NCBI GenBank assembly: GCA_032719365.1 | Contig: CM064873.1 | Coordinates: 43,562,332-43,626,331 of the forward strand | Reading direction: 5' to 3' | Source: Prinsepia uniflora | Taxonomy: Eukaryota > Streptophyta > Magnoliopsida > Rosales > Rosaceae | Length of the DNA: 64,000 nucleotides | Part shown: positions 49,017-60,894 of the stretch, one piece after another | How the letters are laid out: every line of letters begins with the position of its first letter | Position numbering within the stretch: the stretch's first letter is position 1 | The notes under the pieces: model-generated | What the model saw: the letters and a program-made list of their open reading frames with translations, nothing else | What the model was told of the DNA's origin: nothing | Database searches by the model: none | Position numbers and translations under genes: made by a program

Positions 49017-51792
49017 TGACACGACCCATCCCAATCCCCCCGGGATTACCATGGAATGTGTCCTGCTCCCGTCTGACAAGAGGTGTCAGACAAGGGATAA
49101 CATGTTGCCACTGCCCAAACGGGCTTCCAGATTGTGCAAGGATCGATGGAGAAGGTGTGAGTGGACGAAAATAAACAAGTCTGTTTAAAACATTTATAAA
49201 GACATTTATGCCCCTCAGTAAAAACATATGCATGCAGCAAAAACCAATAATCACATATTTATTTCAAAATAACCATTAGGGCCTTAGCCCGGAAACCATA
49301 AGCATAGTTTCAAATCCCAAAAGTCAATCCAAGAGTTATTTCATAAATCCAGTAATATACATTTATTATTTTTCCATCTTCGGCATCCCCGATGCCTAGC
49401 GTCCCTAACTCTTGACGTCCCCGGTGTCATATCTCACGGTATTAAGCAACGCGTGCTGCCCGGGGTCTCACCGGGTCCATATCTCTAACATCCCCGATGT
49501 CTGACGTCCTTGACGTCTAATCATAGGAATCCTGCTCCTGGATCACTATACGGTCCAGTAGCTCCGTACAATGACCTCTCGCAGACAATGCACCGTGACT
49601 TCTCCAGTGTCCCCGACACTTGGAGGAGACCAATATATATCCTCGTATCGAGATGGTTTTATGGAACACATTTTATTACTCATTTCCAAAATATCACAAG
49701 GGCCCTGCCTCGAATTTCCATAAAACCGTCATAAGTCCAAATAGTTGATTATCAAATGCGAAATCATTTATTCAATTCCATTTTAGGGTCCCCGACCCGA
49801 AATCACATATATAAATCAACTGGGCCCCTAGCCCGATTTCATAAGTCAACTGGGGCCCTGGCCCGATTTCTCAAATCAACTGGGCCCCTAGCCCGAATTT
49901 ACTTTACCAAATCCGTAACTGTTTCATAAAATCATATCCGAATCACCATTATGGAATCAGTGCAAATCCAGAAAAATCTCGATTTACGTGCAAACACGTA
50001 AATCGCCTCGAATTACGTGAAAACATATAAATTCACCGATATCCAAAATAAATCATATAATCACAATTATAACAATCATGAAACATTTATGCATGCATCA
50101 AATTTATAAAGCCAATGTCCACTACAAACCGTTTAACCGAGCGCCTCGATACGCGTGCCATAGGCCTTCCCGGGCCACACCACTATCACCGGGACTCCCA
50201 ATCCTGTCTAAATCACATTAGAGGGTTACTAACCTCTACATTAACATCCTATTCAAGTCCCGTAAATTTCCCGAATTTTTAAGTATTTTTAAACTCGATT
50301 TAAAACCTTCGGACATCCCGAACAATATCGAAACGGGGTCCGATTGGCACGAAACCAACGCTAAAATGTTCGTTACATTGTATAGGATAAAAGTCATGTT
50401 GACCTTACCTCGAGATTCGTGCCCACGCGCCGCCGTGAGTGGCTGCGCGTGAAAACCACGTGCCTGCTACAGTGACTGCTACAGTCATCGTCCTCGCCCG
50501 TTTCTCTGCAATACGAGTCTGAAACCCGCAATTTCAACCCGAACAATTACCATTCAATTCAAGCTCGAATCCTTCTGTTTTTTTATCCTAAAACATTCAT
50601 TAACCAAATAATTTCAGTTCTGTGCCATTGATCAACCTCGACTTGGATTAAATCGACCAATCCAAGTTCGAACAGCCGAACGGGTCGACGTTAGCAACTC
50701 ACCCAACTCAATCCCATTTTCAAATTAACTTCACAGGAAGTGTACTAGGCCCCAAACGAACCCAAAAGCACAACCAATTGAACAAGAGCTCACCTGGAAG
50801 TCGTCGTCCTCAACACTGCGTTTTCCCTGAAAACAGTGGCTACAGTCCCAGCTCAGTCGTGGCTGGTTCCCTTCGAAAATGATATGGTTGAGTTCCAGAC
50901 ACTCCCAGAAAGCAAAACCCGTCCTTGGTTTGGTCCAACAATGCTCATAAATCAAACTCTGAATTTTCCCTCCAAGAAACCGAAATGGTTTCTCACGGTT
51001 TTCTCTCTAGTTCGACAGCCACAAATTCTCAGAATGATCCTCACGACTCACTCACATTCCCTTTAATCCAATTCAGTCATTAAAGTACCCCCAAAGCAAT
51101 CCTCAATCCTCTGTGTAAAGTTCCCTGCACTAACCCGAAAACAGTAGAAAAACAGTGCCCATGTGTGTGCAATCAGTTGCCAGCTCAACACATGTGCAAC
51201 CACACCTCAAGGCTGCCCCAAATTCAGTCCATCAATGATAAAAAATCCATGGAACAGATCGCACAAAACATCCCATTTCACGGTTGTTCGATCAAACAGT
51301 GCCCCTGTGAAATTACTATTCTGCCCATGTGCAGAAAATTACCAAAATGCCCCTCACGCATCCAGACCCGTAACTCGGTCATTCGGACTCCGATTTATGC
51401 GTGCCGCTTGTCTACGGACTCAGGGCATCGGGACTTTCCTAACGGTCCTTGGCCCTCGGCCATCGGACCTCCCGATCAAAAAGTCAACATTTTCCCTTAT
51501 TTCGTCTAAATTACGAAAATGCCCTTGGGCTTCCGAATGTCATAACTTTCACCACGAATGTCGGAATCGAACGTGCCACCTGTCTATGAACTCGTGACGT
51601 CCCAAACTACATCACGGTCATTGGTTAAAGTCCATTTGACCTCCGAATTAAAATTCAACATTTTACCCACGCCCAAGGGCAAAACGGTCATTTTGCACAA
51701 TTCGTCCGAATTCACTCAACTAATCCCCGATTAGTCATTCTAAATCATAATTAAATAATATTAAATCCTAATACTCGGGACGGGTCGTTACA
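49017..51792 (-). mobile_element. Solo LTR G, 2,776 bp, target duplication AGATG
   Basis: The plus strand starts TGACACGACCCATCCC and ends GGGTCGTTACA, flanked by AGATG at 49,012-49,016 and 51,793-51,797. It is a relative of J and H. A palindrome array lies at about 49,785-49,905, with GGGC-ccct-AGCCC-type and GGGT-ccccg-ACCC units. The end hairpin is GTCTGACA/TGTCAGAC at about 49,071-49,092. Confidence 0.92.
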
Positions 51793-51812
51793 AGATGGGT
51801 CAGGTCGTGACA

Positions 51813-51861
51813 AGCGGGCCCAAAAGGGACAATATTTTATTGGAGAAGGCGGGGTGTGACA
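51813..51861 (+). mobile_element. Old Cassandra-like LTR, right part
   Basis: AGCGGGCCCAAAAGGGACAA continues the sequence interrupted at 37,361 and ends in GGGTGTGACA, a Cassandra-type terminus. See 37,188-37,361. Confidence 0.68.
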
Positions 51862-52600
51862 TGTCGAGTGACTTGCGAGGCAGAGGGAAAATCACTAGGC
51901 ACCAATGAGGTGCCGGCCTAATGGGCTTTGGTACTTAAGTCAGTACGTAAGATGGAGGTCAATAGGCATATCAACAATACAAAGACAAAAAGTCAGGTTT
52001 GTGTGTTAGAGAGAGATGTGTGTAGCTTAATAGGCATATCAACAATACAAAGGCAAAGATTCAGGTTTGTGTGTTAAGAGAGAGATGTGTGAAGCTTTAT
52101 AAGGGGGTTTGAGGGGGTATTTATAGTAGCAATGAATATATTGGTTGGACTTTGGTGGTGTAGCGTTCAAGTTATCTCAAGAGATAGCGCCCTATGTCCC
52201 GTAGATCCGGGATGGAAGGCAGGTGACAATAGATCTCCTACCATATCAGGGAGTTACTGACATTTGTTAGAGGATCGTACTAGGGGTGCCCAACCATGCC
52301 TGACAAAGTGAGGCTACTGAGTGACCATGTCTTGGGCTTGTTGTGAGGGTGTTTGTGGGCATTGCCTGCCGAGTGACCCTTGAGCTTGCCAATTGGCATG
52401 CATGTCAATCTCTTAGCGGCTGATCATATATTTATGGTGTTGTTGGTCGTACAAAATTTAGTTGATCTATATAATATCAATATTTTTAGAAAATATTTTA
52501 ATTATTCAAAAATCACTTCCAAACTTCCTTTACTGCATAAATGATCACAATTTCACATAATTTAACAAACTAGAATTCTTTTTTAAAAATATTTTTATTC
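51862..52600. other. Unclassified sequence upstream of the calreticulin gene, with a 68-bp tandem duplication
   Basis: No coding region or known element recognised. Two copies of a unit starting AATAGGCATATCAACAATAC lie at 51,961-52,028 and 52,029-52,097, differing at a few positions. GTATTTATAG at about 52,119 looks TATA-like. From about 52,440 the DNA turns AT-rich, which marks the start of the gene island. Confidence 0.6.
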
Positions 52601-52740
52601 TTATTTTTTTGGCTATTGGAAAATTTGGAAATGCTCAAACTTTTTTTTTTCCGTGGGAAATGCTCAGACTCAAATAGGCCCATATGAAGAGGGGAGAGCA
52701 AAAAGTTTTGGGCATCTTATCTAAAAGTTAAAATAAAGTT

Positions 52741-52752
52741 GCTTCTAGAAGC
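52741..52752. promoter_or_regulatory. Heat-shock-element-like palindrome upstream of CRT3
   Basis: GCTTCTAGAAGC is a perfect palindrome containing the TTC-NN-GAA core recognised by heat-shock factors. It lies about 125 bases before the chosen start codon. Only two of the three usual half-sites are clear. Confidence 0.35.
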
Positions 52753-52877
52753 ATCCAAATTATTTGTTTACTTAAACTGAGTAACATATGAACGCAGTGA
52801 ACAGGGGAATGCGACTGTGCATATGCAATAAAGAGGCAAGTTGGTTAGAGCGACTGGTTTGGAACTGTAGCAGAAAA

Positions 52878-55800
52878 ATGAGAGAGCCAAACATCCTCTA
52901 CCTTCTCAAAGCTCTGAAGCTCCTGCTTCTGCTTCCACTTCTCCATTTCCATTTCGTCTTCTCTGAGGTCTTCTTCGAAGAACGATTCGAAGGTAAAAGA
53001 ATTTAAATTTTTGAATATTAAAACAAATTTAATTCCTCCCTAGAGTTTTCGCATAATCGAAGCAGTGTCTTGAAGCTTCTTGCATTTCTGATCATTCTTT
53101 AAAGTTTGATTGCTTAGATTTGGATATTCTGTTTCCTAATGGTAGCCAAAGGAATGATTTGGAGCTTCTGCTTGTAAGCTCAAGTGTATTGCTTAGTGTA
53201 AATGCTGGGATTGACCAAGTTTTGTGTTATACCTGGTTTGGTTTGTGAGAAATTGGAAGGAAAGCAAAGATTATAAATCATTATGTATGCAAATATGTTA
53301 ATTAGGATTGTGCAGTAAGAAACTATCAACTTTGTGTTTGTGCAGCTCACCCAGTTGAGTGGGTGGTCTTAATTTTATTTTTGAATTTTCTGATGTATAT
53401 TAATCATTGTCGTGGAAAAAGATGGGTGGAAGAGCCGTTGGGTTTTATCAGACTGGAAAAGGGCAGAAGGAAAAGCAGGAACATTCAAGTACACTGCTGG
53501 AAAATGGTCTGGCGATCCTGATGATAAAGGTATCCTAGTGATTTATTTGCTAATTATTAGTATTATTTTCAGGACATACACGGTTGATTTTTTGTTGAAC
53601 TTAATTTTGACGAAGTAGATTGTTGTTTGAAACATCGAATGATCATGTACATCTTAATTATGAGGCATATACATATCGATTTACATTATTGCTCGGAAAG
53701 AAAACAAGTTAACAGACTATGAACCGAAAAAAATGATTTATTTTTTATTTTTTATTACAAGCTGCATTAGAGTCTCGGTTTGTTAATGCCTTATTAGAGT
53801 CTCAGTTTGTTAATGCCATAATCACTGGAGTATGTGTGCTACCTACGCAGGCATTCAGACATATAATGATGCCAAGCATTTCTCCATATCTGCAAAAGTA
53901 CCTGAGTTCAGCAACAAAAATAGAACTCTGGTTGTCCAATATTCAATTAAATTTGAGCAAGACATTGAATGCGGTGGTGGTTACATCAAGCTTATGTCTG
54001 GCTATGTCAATCAGAAGAAATTTGGTGGTGATACTCCATACAGGTCTGTTAATAACTGATTACATTTCCTTGTATATGAATACATGCCTATGTATTATAT
54101 ATGGTGTACATATATGTATGTTTCAATATATCTGTGTATGTTTCACTGAATGCTTTTTGTATCATTGAGATCTCAAAATTTACTTATATTGGACAAGAAT
54201 CTAATAAAAAAATGAATGAATTTTTTTTCTTCTATGTGAATGTTGCATTTGACGTATTATCACAGTACTATTTGTGTACTCAATTACACCTTAATTGGGT
54301 TGTTAATAATGAAGTCATTCTCTATGACTACTTTTCTAATGCTACTCCATCCTGTTTGACACTTTTGTCAATTGATAAGTTTTTTATAAGAATAACAGCA
54401 AGTCCTGCATGTGACTTTTCTGGCGTGGATCTTTACGCATTCTTTCAATGATGGGAATGTTGTGTCCGGGGTTGGGGTCCATGTTAGGTAGATATGCTTG
54501 AGGTGGCATATTTTTTGTGTGAATTATGCTGCTTATAGAAGTTCAAATCTATGTACTTCTTAAGTGTAAAATGCTGCTCCTGTAGATGGAAAAATGAAGG
54601 ATATCCGCAAAGATTTGTTTGGATGTCAGAATAAATAAGCAACAACTGATCGTATGAGAAGTTTATATCTTTGAAGGCTTTACAAGGGTATTGGGAAGAT
54701 TAGAAATGCACAGATTGACTATATTAGGAAGGACCTAAAAGGCAATCTTGAAAGCATAGGAATGCATGTGTGCAATTACATTAGTTGTGTTATTTAATAT
54801 TGTACAATTCATTTTGTAGTCTTGTTGCCTTTGCCTATGCCTATATCAAGTTCACATGCGTTATATATTTGAGTTAGTTGCATTCTGTGTAACTTATTAA
54901 TTTTTATTTGTACTTAACTGTATGTATACAGAAAATGGCTCTTGACTAATCCCATTATGTTTTCTGCAGTTTCATGTTCGGACCAGATTTATGTGGCACG
55001 CAGACTAAAAAACTCCATGTGATACTTTCTTATCAGGGGCAGAATTATCCCATAAAAAAGGATCTTCAATGTGAAACAGACAAGTTAACTCATTTCTACA
55101 CATTCATTCTTAGGCCAGATGCAACTTACAATGTCCTTGTTGATAATCGAGAAAGAGATTCTGGAAGCATGTATACAGATTGGGATATCCTTCCTCCACG
55201 GAAAATTAAGGATGTCAATGCTAAAAAGGTATGGTGTTATGACTTATGATTTCAGTTGTGGACAATAATGGTTGCCATGCTGAGCAGAACTAATCAATTT
55301 AGTTTTGAAATTTGAGAACTGCTTTTGTTTGAAAGTTCAATTTCAATCCGTAAATGCTACTCTGTTCTTGTAGAATTCTTTGTGGTTCTCATACATCTTG
55401 ATGCCTGTTGATTGAGATTCTGGCATATCTCATTGTTTCTTTCTGTCCTTTCCATACCAAAAATTATGTCTTGACTCGTGTTGTCTTCACAGCCAGCAGA
55501 CTGGGATGACACAGAGTTTATTAATGACCCTATTGATGTCAAACCAGAGGTATCATACTCTGCTCTGTAGTAATTATTAAATGGATTACAATCATTTTGC
55601 ACGTTTATACTCAAATTATCTGTGCTAATCTTGTAGGGATATGATTCAATTTCGTCTCAAATTCCTGATCCAAAGGCCAAAGAGGTTTGTTGAGGTCAAA
55701 TCTTATGAATTTATTGAAGTCTACAGGACTACAGGATGTACTGCTGTCTAATTTAGTGGGTTTTAACACAAAGATGCTGTCCTGGAAAGAAAGATTCTCT

Positions 55801-58199
55801 TTTTGTTTCATGAATTATATGGAAATGTTTAATATTCTTAAGTGTTAGGATTTGAGAAGGCAATTTTCCCTAAACCCACCTTATTCATTAACCACTCACC
55901 AATGCTAGGTTCATCCTGAATTATTAATTCACTTGGTTCTATCTTAATTAAATCATTTTTAGTTCATCACGAATTACTAAAGCAAATGTCTTAACTTAGT
56001 GTATCATAAGTTTTTTGAAAAATGCTGATGCTTTCTTAGCCTGAAGACTGGGATGATGAAGAAAATGGAATTTGGAGGCGTCCAAAGATCCCAAATCCAG
56101 CATACAAAGGACCGTGGAAGCAGAAGGTACGTTTAAGCTAGATATAAAAGATTGCAACTCATTTGTTGATGAATTTTCTAAGTTTGAAAACCTATGCTAT
56201 GTTACAGAGAATCAAGAACCCCAACTATAAAGGAAAGTGGAAGACCCCATGGATTGATAATCCAGGTATGTTGATGTTTCCTGAAGAGTTCAGTGACGGA
56301 GATGGTTCATATTTGGGACTAAAAGTAAGCTAAGAAATTTGGACCTTCATCCGGTTAGAAATTTTAGAAAGTGAGACTGGAAAGGAACTTAAAATCTTTT
56401 GGAGATCTTTTGCTGAATCTTTAACACCAAGGCTTGATTGATCTATATGAACTTATGAGCAACCTAGTTGATCATTGAACTTGAAGTTGCCCCTACTCTA
56501 AAATTCCGTGCTCCGACAGAATTTGTAGGCCTATAACATATGTTATATGCAATCCTATATTAGCATCTATTTACTTTATTCCAGTGATTCTATAATTCTG
56601 CTAACATAGATGCATTTTCTTTAAACATAAGCAGGTAACTTTGTCTATTTGTGTGTGATGTTGCAAATGTTTTAAGGTGTTATATGTAGATAAATAAATG
56701 GTCAATGTGCCTGGACAAGGTTGGCCACTTTTCACTGTTCAGTTTGGTTTTGAAGAGTATTTTTTCCTGTATTCCTGCAGAGTTTGAGGACGATCCTGAC
56801 CTTTACGTGCTGAAGCCGATAAAATATGTGGGCATTGAAGTTTGGCAGGTACATGTCAAATGGGCCATCACTTATGACTTGACAAGCTTTACCAGGACTT
56901 TACATTAAATAAAAGGCAAACAAAGCGAAGGTTTCTTGTTTTAAATCAGAATTAAAATTAATAATAGTAAAAAAAAATTAACTGGCAGATTACATGAGTT
57001 GTGCAACTTGTACTCACCAAAATTTTAACAGGTAAAGGCTGGTTCAGTTTTCGACAACATTTTGATTTGTGATGACCCACAGTATGCGAAAGGAGTTGTG
57101 GAAGAAAATTTTTCCAATAGAGAGGTGAGTTGTTCCTCTTTTCATGATTATGTTTTTTATTATTTTGGTTGAACTGTTTGAGTTGCATAACAATGAGCTC
57201 AATTTCAGGCAGAAAAAGAAGCCTTTGAGGAAGCAGAGAAGCAGAGAAGAGCTCGAGAAGAAGAGGTGACTAATAAGAAGCCAAGTTGCTTCTCTAGTTT
57301 ATCTGAGTCCATCTATACCTTCGTGGCCAGATGATAGTTCTTGTTAATGACATCCTGCCAATTTGATTGCTTGTGTAGGAGGCTAAAAGAGCGAGAGAGG
57401 AAGGTGAACGAAGGAAGAGGGAGAGGGGTCGTGATCATGGAGGCAGGATACACCGTCGAAGGGTAATGTATTTCCTGCTTTTGTCTCATTAATTTTTTTA
57501 AAAAAAAACATATTGTTTCATCTCGATAGTATCATATTTCTAAGGATTCATCGCTTTTAATCTATTATCGGGTAGTGAGATACAAGATTGATGGATAAAA
57601 TGAATCTTTTTCACAAGTACACCCATTCAAAATGATCATGCTGATAGGTAGAACTTTGACTTGATGTGTGAATTTTTTACGGGTAGAGAAAATGAATTGA
57701 TGGAAAGTATGTGGACTTAAATGCCTGCACCGAGCGAGGAGATACAAATGAAGCATAAAAGTGTTTACTACATAATTATAGATTAGATTTCTTTTCCCGT
57801 TCGGGATGGATTAGTGTAAAAGTCGTATGATTACTTGCTATTACGAACACAATATCTTTGAGATAGTAGACACCTGTCTAGACAGATAGTATTATAACCT
57901 ATCCATATGATATGTATATATATATATATATACATATATACATATCGTTTCCACTGAAAATCTAATTTGAGAATCTTGTTCTGTTTCGCAGCATGATCCC
58001 CACGATTATCTAGATGATTACCATGTAAGCTCTTTTGTTCTTTCCTTCTTTTTCATTCTTGCTGCTTCTTATTGTCCCCATTGCTCTATCGAATGAGGCA
58101 CAAAAGAAATAATACTAACCAAATTTAGAAGATATCACTTTATTTTTTCTTATCATTTATCAATATCAATTTTGCTTGATCTTGCAGGATGAACTATGA
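52878..58199 (+). CDS. CRT3: Calreticulin-3, ER lectin chaperone (423 aa, 14 exons)
   Basis: Calreticulins bind monoglucosylated N-glycans and Ca2+ in the ER lumen. Plant CRT3 serves glycoprotein quality control, including receptor kinases such as EFR and mutant BRI1 in Arabidopsis. Exons: 52878-52992, 53422-53529, 53851-54043, 54970-55228, 55493-55549, 55637-55684, 56040-56126, 56208-56265, 56781-56848, 57032-57124, 57209-57265, 57379-57462, 57992-58024, 58188-58199. All introns are GT-AG and the frame joins without error. Residues 1-29 are a Leu-rich signal peptide. The N domain has KFEQDIECGGGYIKLM (C115) and MFGPDLCG (C147), the expected disulfide pair. The P domain (about 212-312) has KPADWDD and EPEDWDD type-A repeats and NPAYKGPW/NPNYKGKW type-B repeats. 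The C tail (about 363-419) is Arg/Lys-rich rather than acidic, the mark of CRT3, and ends HDEL. F140 replaces the usual aliphatic residue. An in-frame ATG at 52,788 would add 30 residues; I prefer 52,878 because the signal peptide starts there. Confidence 0.95.
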
Positions 58200-60264
58200 C
58201 CTATGAGGCACGAGCGGGTGTTTTCTATTTGTATTGCAGCCATGGGAAAGCATTCCCATTTATTAGAGAATCATGTTCTGTTTATCTGAAGGACATGCAT
58301 GCCTTGTGTGTTGTAGAATTATTGTTGAAACATCAAACTCGGAGAAGACCCTTTATTAGTTGCCAATGTTGGAATCTGCTGAACCTTGACATGTTCTTGT
58401 GGATTGTATACTGTTCAATACTAGCTAAATTTTGGGTTAATTGTCTCAATTTTGGATCAGTTACCCAACTTTTGGTTAGTGCCCTCTTACAGTTGATAGA
58501 TTGAGAATATCAAACGGGATGAGCCAATTTGGGATTGAAATGTTTTGACCTCTAAGCTCTCTATAGTAGTTTGAGTTTGCTTCTAACACACTTGTGGTAG
58601 TGCCACGCTAATCGTTGTGACATGTGAGCATCAAATTAAGGAGAAGTTTTTAGATGTATTCTCACATGATCGCATGGCAACTCGTGGCAATGATTAAGTT
58701 AACTATTGTTAGGGTATTATTAATAAATATTTATTTATATAATAACATATGAATCGATTACATTGTGATCTTGGGATGATAACATGCAATAGTCTCTCAT
58801 TGGGTTGAGCTAACTATCATTAGATTCATTACATGGTATGGCATCATAGTTATATGGTTTAGCATATGAATATTTATTGATATTATAATTTTAAAATATG
58901 GTATATTTTTACTTTAGTAAAAAAGGGTACATTTACTCTATAGTTTATGTAAAACATAAATTTAATGCACAATATACTAAAAATTGTGTTTCGTATTTTT
59001 TAAAATATTTAAAACTTGTATAGTAAAATAAAAAAATATTAAAATAATAATAATAATAATAATCCAACCTTCTAGTAGTTAATTTTATGGACCCCACCTC
59101 ACTTTTTCTTTGCCAAATAAAATAAAATTCATTAAATACAAATAAGAATTCTCACTTGGTCCTTAAAGCATTCAATTTTTGCATTTTTTTGTTTATTCTT
59201 ATAAATAAAGTAATATTAGTCTCCTTGTTTGCCCATATGAGAGGCATTTCACCGTGTGCTATGCACTACTTTCGATATTACTCACAATTTTATATCATTG
59301 CTCGTGACTTTATGTTATATGCTTTTTTTTTTATTACAATTATAGTCGTTCTTAGGTTTTTTTTTCTTTGATTTTTTTACGTTTGTTTTTCATTTAATGA
59401 AATCAGTATTAATTTTATGAGATAAATTATTTATTTTTCTTTTACGTTGGTTCTTCATTTGATGAGAGTAATAGTAATGACAAATAGAAAAGATATCCGA
59501 TAATAAACTTATATATTCGAAAATTTGAAAAAATATTTTTTACAATGGAAGTGTGATTAAAAGTTTATCAGTTGAAGTAGTGCATGCCAATATGTATTTT
59601 TTTTTATGTAAATGTGATTAAAAGTTTTATTTATAAAGAAGACGAAAAAGTTATGTGGGCAGTTCCGTAGTCTAACAAACTGTGTGAAATCAGTCGTGCA
59701 TGTTAATCTGTATTTTTTGGAGTATTTTTCATATTGTAACATTTTTTAGTTTATATGATTATACCTCTATTTTTCGTACCATTTACTTTTTAGGTAAATA
59801 ATTGGCCGGTCTAATAATATCAATATGTTGAAGATAATATATATATATATATATACAAATGTTTTCTATCCATTTATGCAATGAGAATTTTATAATCAGC
59901 TCTCATAAATAAAAAAGTGATGTCAATATTCAATAGATAACATTTCTCTCTCCCCCCATATCCTTAAATAGATCAAAACATATATAAAATGTTCATTCAA
60001 AAAATATGATTACTTAAAATAAAGAATAAATTATATTTTACTATCTTGTGATTTACATCAAATTACAGGGTTATATTTAGTGTTTTAAATCTTTCACTCC
60101 CGATGATGCTCGCTCCCTAAAATAGTACAACTGAACCCCTTCGTCAGTTTTCCATCCAAGTTCCGGTTAAGTTGTAATGTGGCATTTTTTGAGCCCACAA
60201 TAAATTTTATATCGTTTTATGTTTAATGACGAATTTGATCATTTGGAAAAGGGAAGAAGAATTC
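58200..60264. other. CRT3 3' flank and AT-rich intergenic DNA
   Basis: The first few hundred bases after the TGA codon probably include the 3' UTR; I see no unambiguous poly(A) signal to fix its end. The rest is AT-rich, with an (AAT)n tract at 59,043-59,063 and an (AT)n tract at 59,836-59,856. Apparent frames at 58,196-58,504 and 59,156-59,371 have no recognisable domain. Confidence 0.6.
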
Positions 60265-60585
60265 AACATTTCCTTCTGCTCCCTTCCTCCTTACAACTTC
60301 TCCACCTCCATTGCTTACCTTTTCAGCTTTTCCCCTATCGAGAATGCTGCCACCAACAACATAACTAACATTGACTCCATCCCAATTGGTACTCCAACCC
60401 TCGTCCCCATCAACTCTCTTGATTTTATATTTCTGATTCCAATCACTATCAGCACAATCCCTCCTACATCTTGAAGGCTCCCTCCGACACCCACTTCAGA
60501 GTTGCCAACGATACCTACCAGGGTTTTTCCACCTGCCAGTGCCTCATGGCCCAGAATCCCTTTAGCGACAGAGAGAATAAAGGGA
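60265..60585 (+). pseudogene. LysM receptor-kinase ectodomain fragment (LYK4/LYK5-like), frameshifted
   Basis: Two frames in succession look like the extracellular part of plant LysM receptor-like kinases of the LYK4/LYK5 type, which take part in chitin perception at the plasma membrane. The first frame gives SLPPYNFSTSIAYLF, then IDSIPIGTPTLVPIN, the usual lead-in to the VNCSC motif. The second, from about 60,438, gives SNHYQHNPSYILKAPSDTHF and then RVANDTYQGFSTCQCLMAQN, matching the second LysM repeat. The frame change lies near 60,415-60,440, where the Cys-X-Cys motif should be. Homology ends after NPFSDRE. No third LysM, membrane span or kinase follows, and no signal peptide precedes. This is a short retained piece of a lost gene or a transduced fragment. 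Confidence 0.72.
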
Positions 60586-60894
60586 AAGAACAACAAATTG
60601 AGGGAAACAAAAGAGAGTACAAGAAAAAAAGAGGGAAAAAATTCAGCTATAAATTGCTAATTCCTTTGGCCACACATCTTTTTCTCTTTGGACTGTTTTT
60701 GCTTGTCGGTCGATTCTCATATTTAATCAAAGCCTTAAAGATCATCACTTTGAAATTTCATCCAACAACTAAACTCATCACTTATTAAATTAATTAATTA
60801 ATTAAACAAGATCACCAACCACCATATATATATTTATATAATTATACCAACATATCATATTGTCCCACGCTCCTTTATATATATATATATATAA
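60586..60894. other. AT-rich spacer with simple repeats
   Basis: Contains an A/G-rich stretch (60,586-60,650), a (TTAA)n-like tract at 60,787-60,806 and an (AT)n tract at 60,875-60,893. No gene seen. Confidence 0.7.

Larger units (their letters stand above)
37362..51812 (+). mobile_element. Cassandra TRIM retrotransposon, interrupted twice
   Basis: The 5' LTR is 37,362-37,368 plus 48,299-48,648 (357 bases). The interior is 48,649-48,717 (69 bases, primer site TGGTATCAGGGCC at 48,652). The 3' LTR is 48,718-49,016 plus 51,798-51,812. Target duplication AGCGG is at 37,357-37,361 and 51,813-51,817. LTRs start TGTAATACCCG and end TTGTGACA or TCGTGACA. Both LTRs carry 5S rRNA-like sequence, the hallmark of Cassandra. 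The first interruption is the gag-only element (37,369-48,293), the second solo LTR G (49,017-51,792). Confidence 0.9.

Noticed and set aside
52788..52877. Upstream in-frame start for CRT3
   Set aside because: It would put 30 residues, including charged ones, ahead of a clear signal peptide. A stop codon lies six bases before this ATG. Kept only as a possibility.
53836..54451. Open frames across CRT3 exon 3 and intron 3
   Set aside because: Wrong-frame readings of exon 3 and read-through into AT-rich intron. The spliced frame explains the region.
58196..58504. 102-codon open frame overlapping the CRT3 stop
   Set aside because: It starts within the last CRT3 codons in another frame. Composition looks like 3' UTR and no domain is seen.
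60471..60788. Independent 105-codon protein
   Set aside because: Only the first about 38 residues resemble a LysM repeat. The remainder is Lys-rich read-through of simple sequence, so it is treated as part of the pseudogene.
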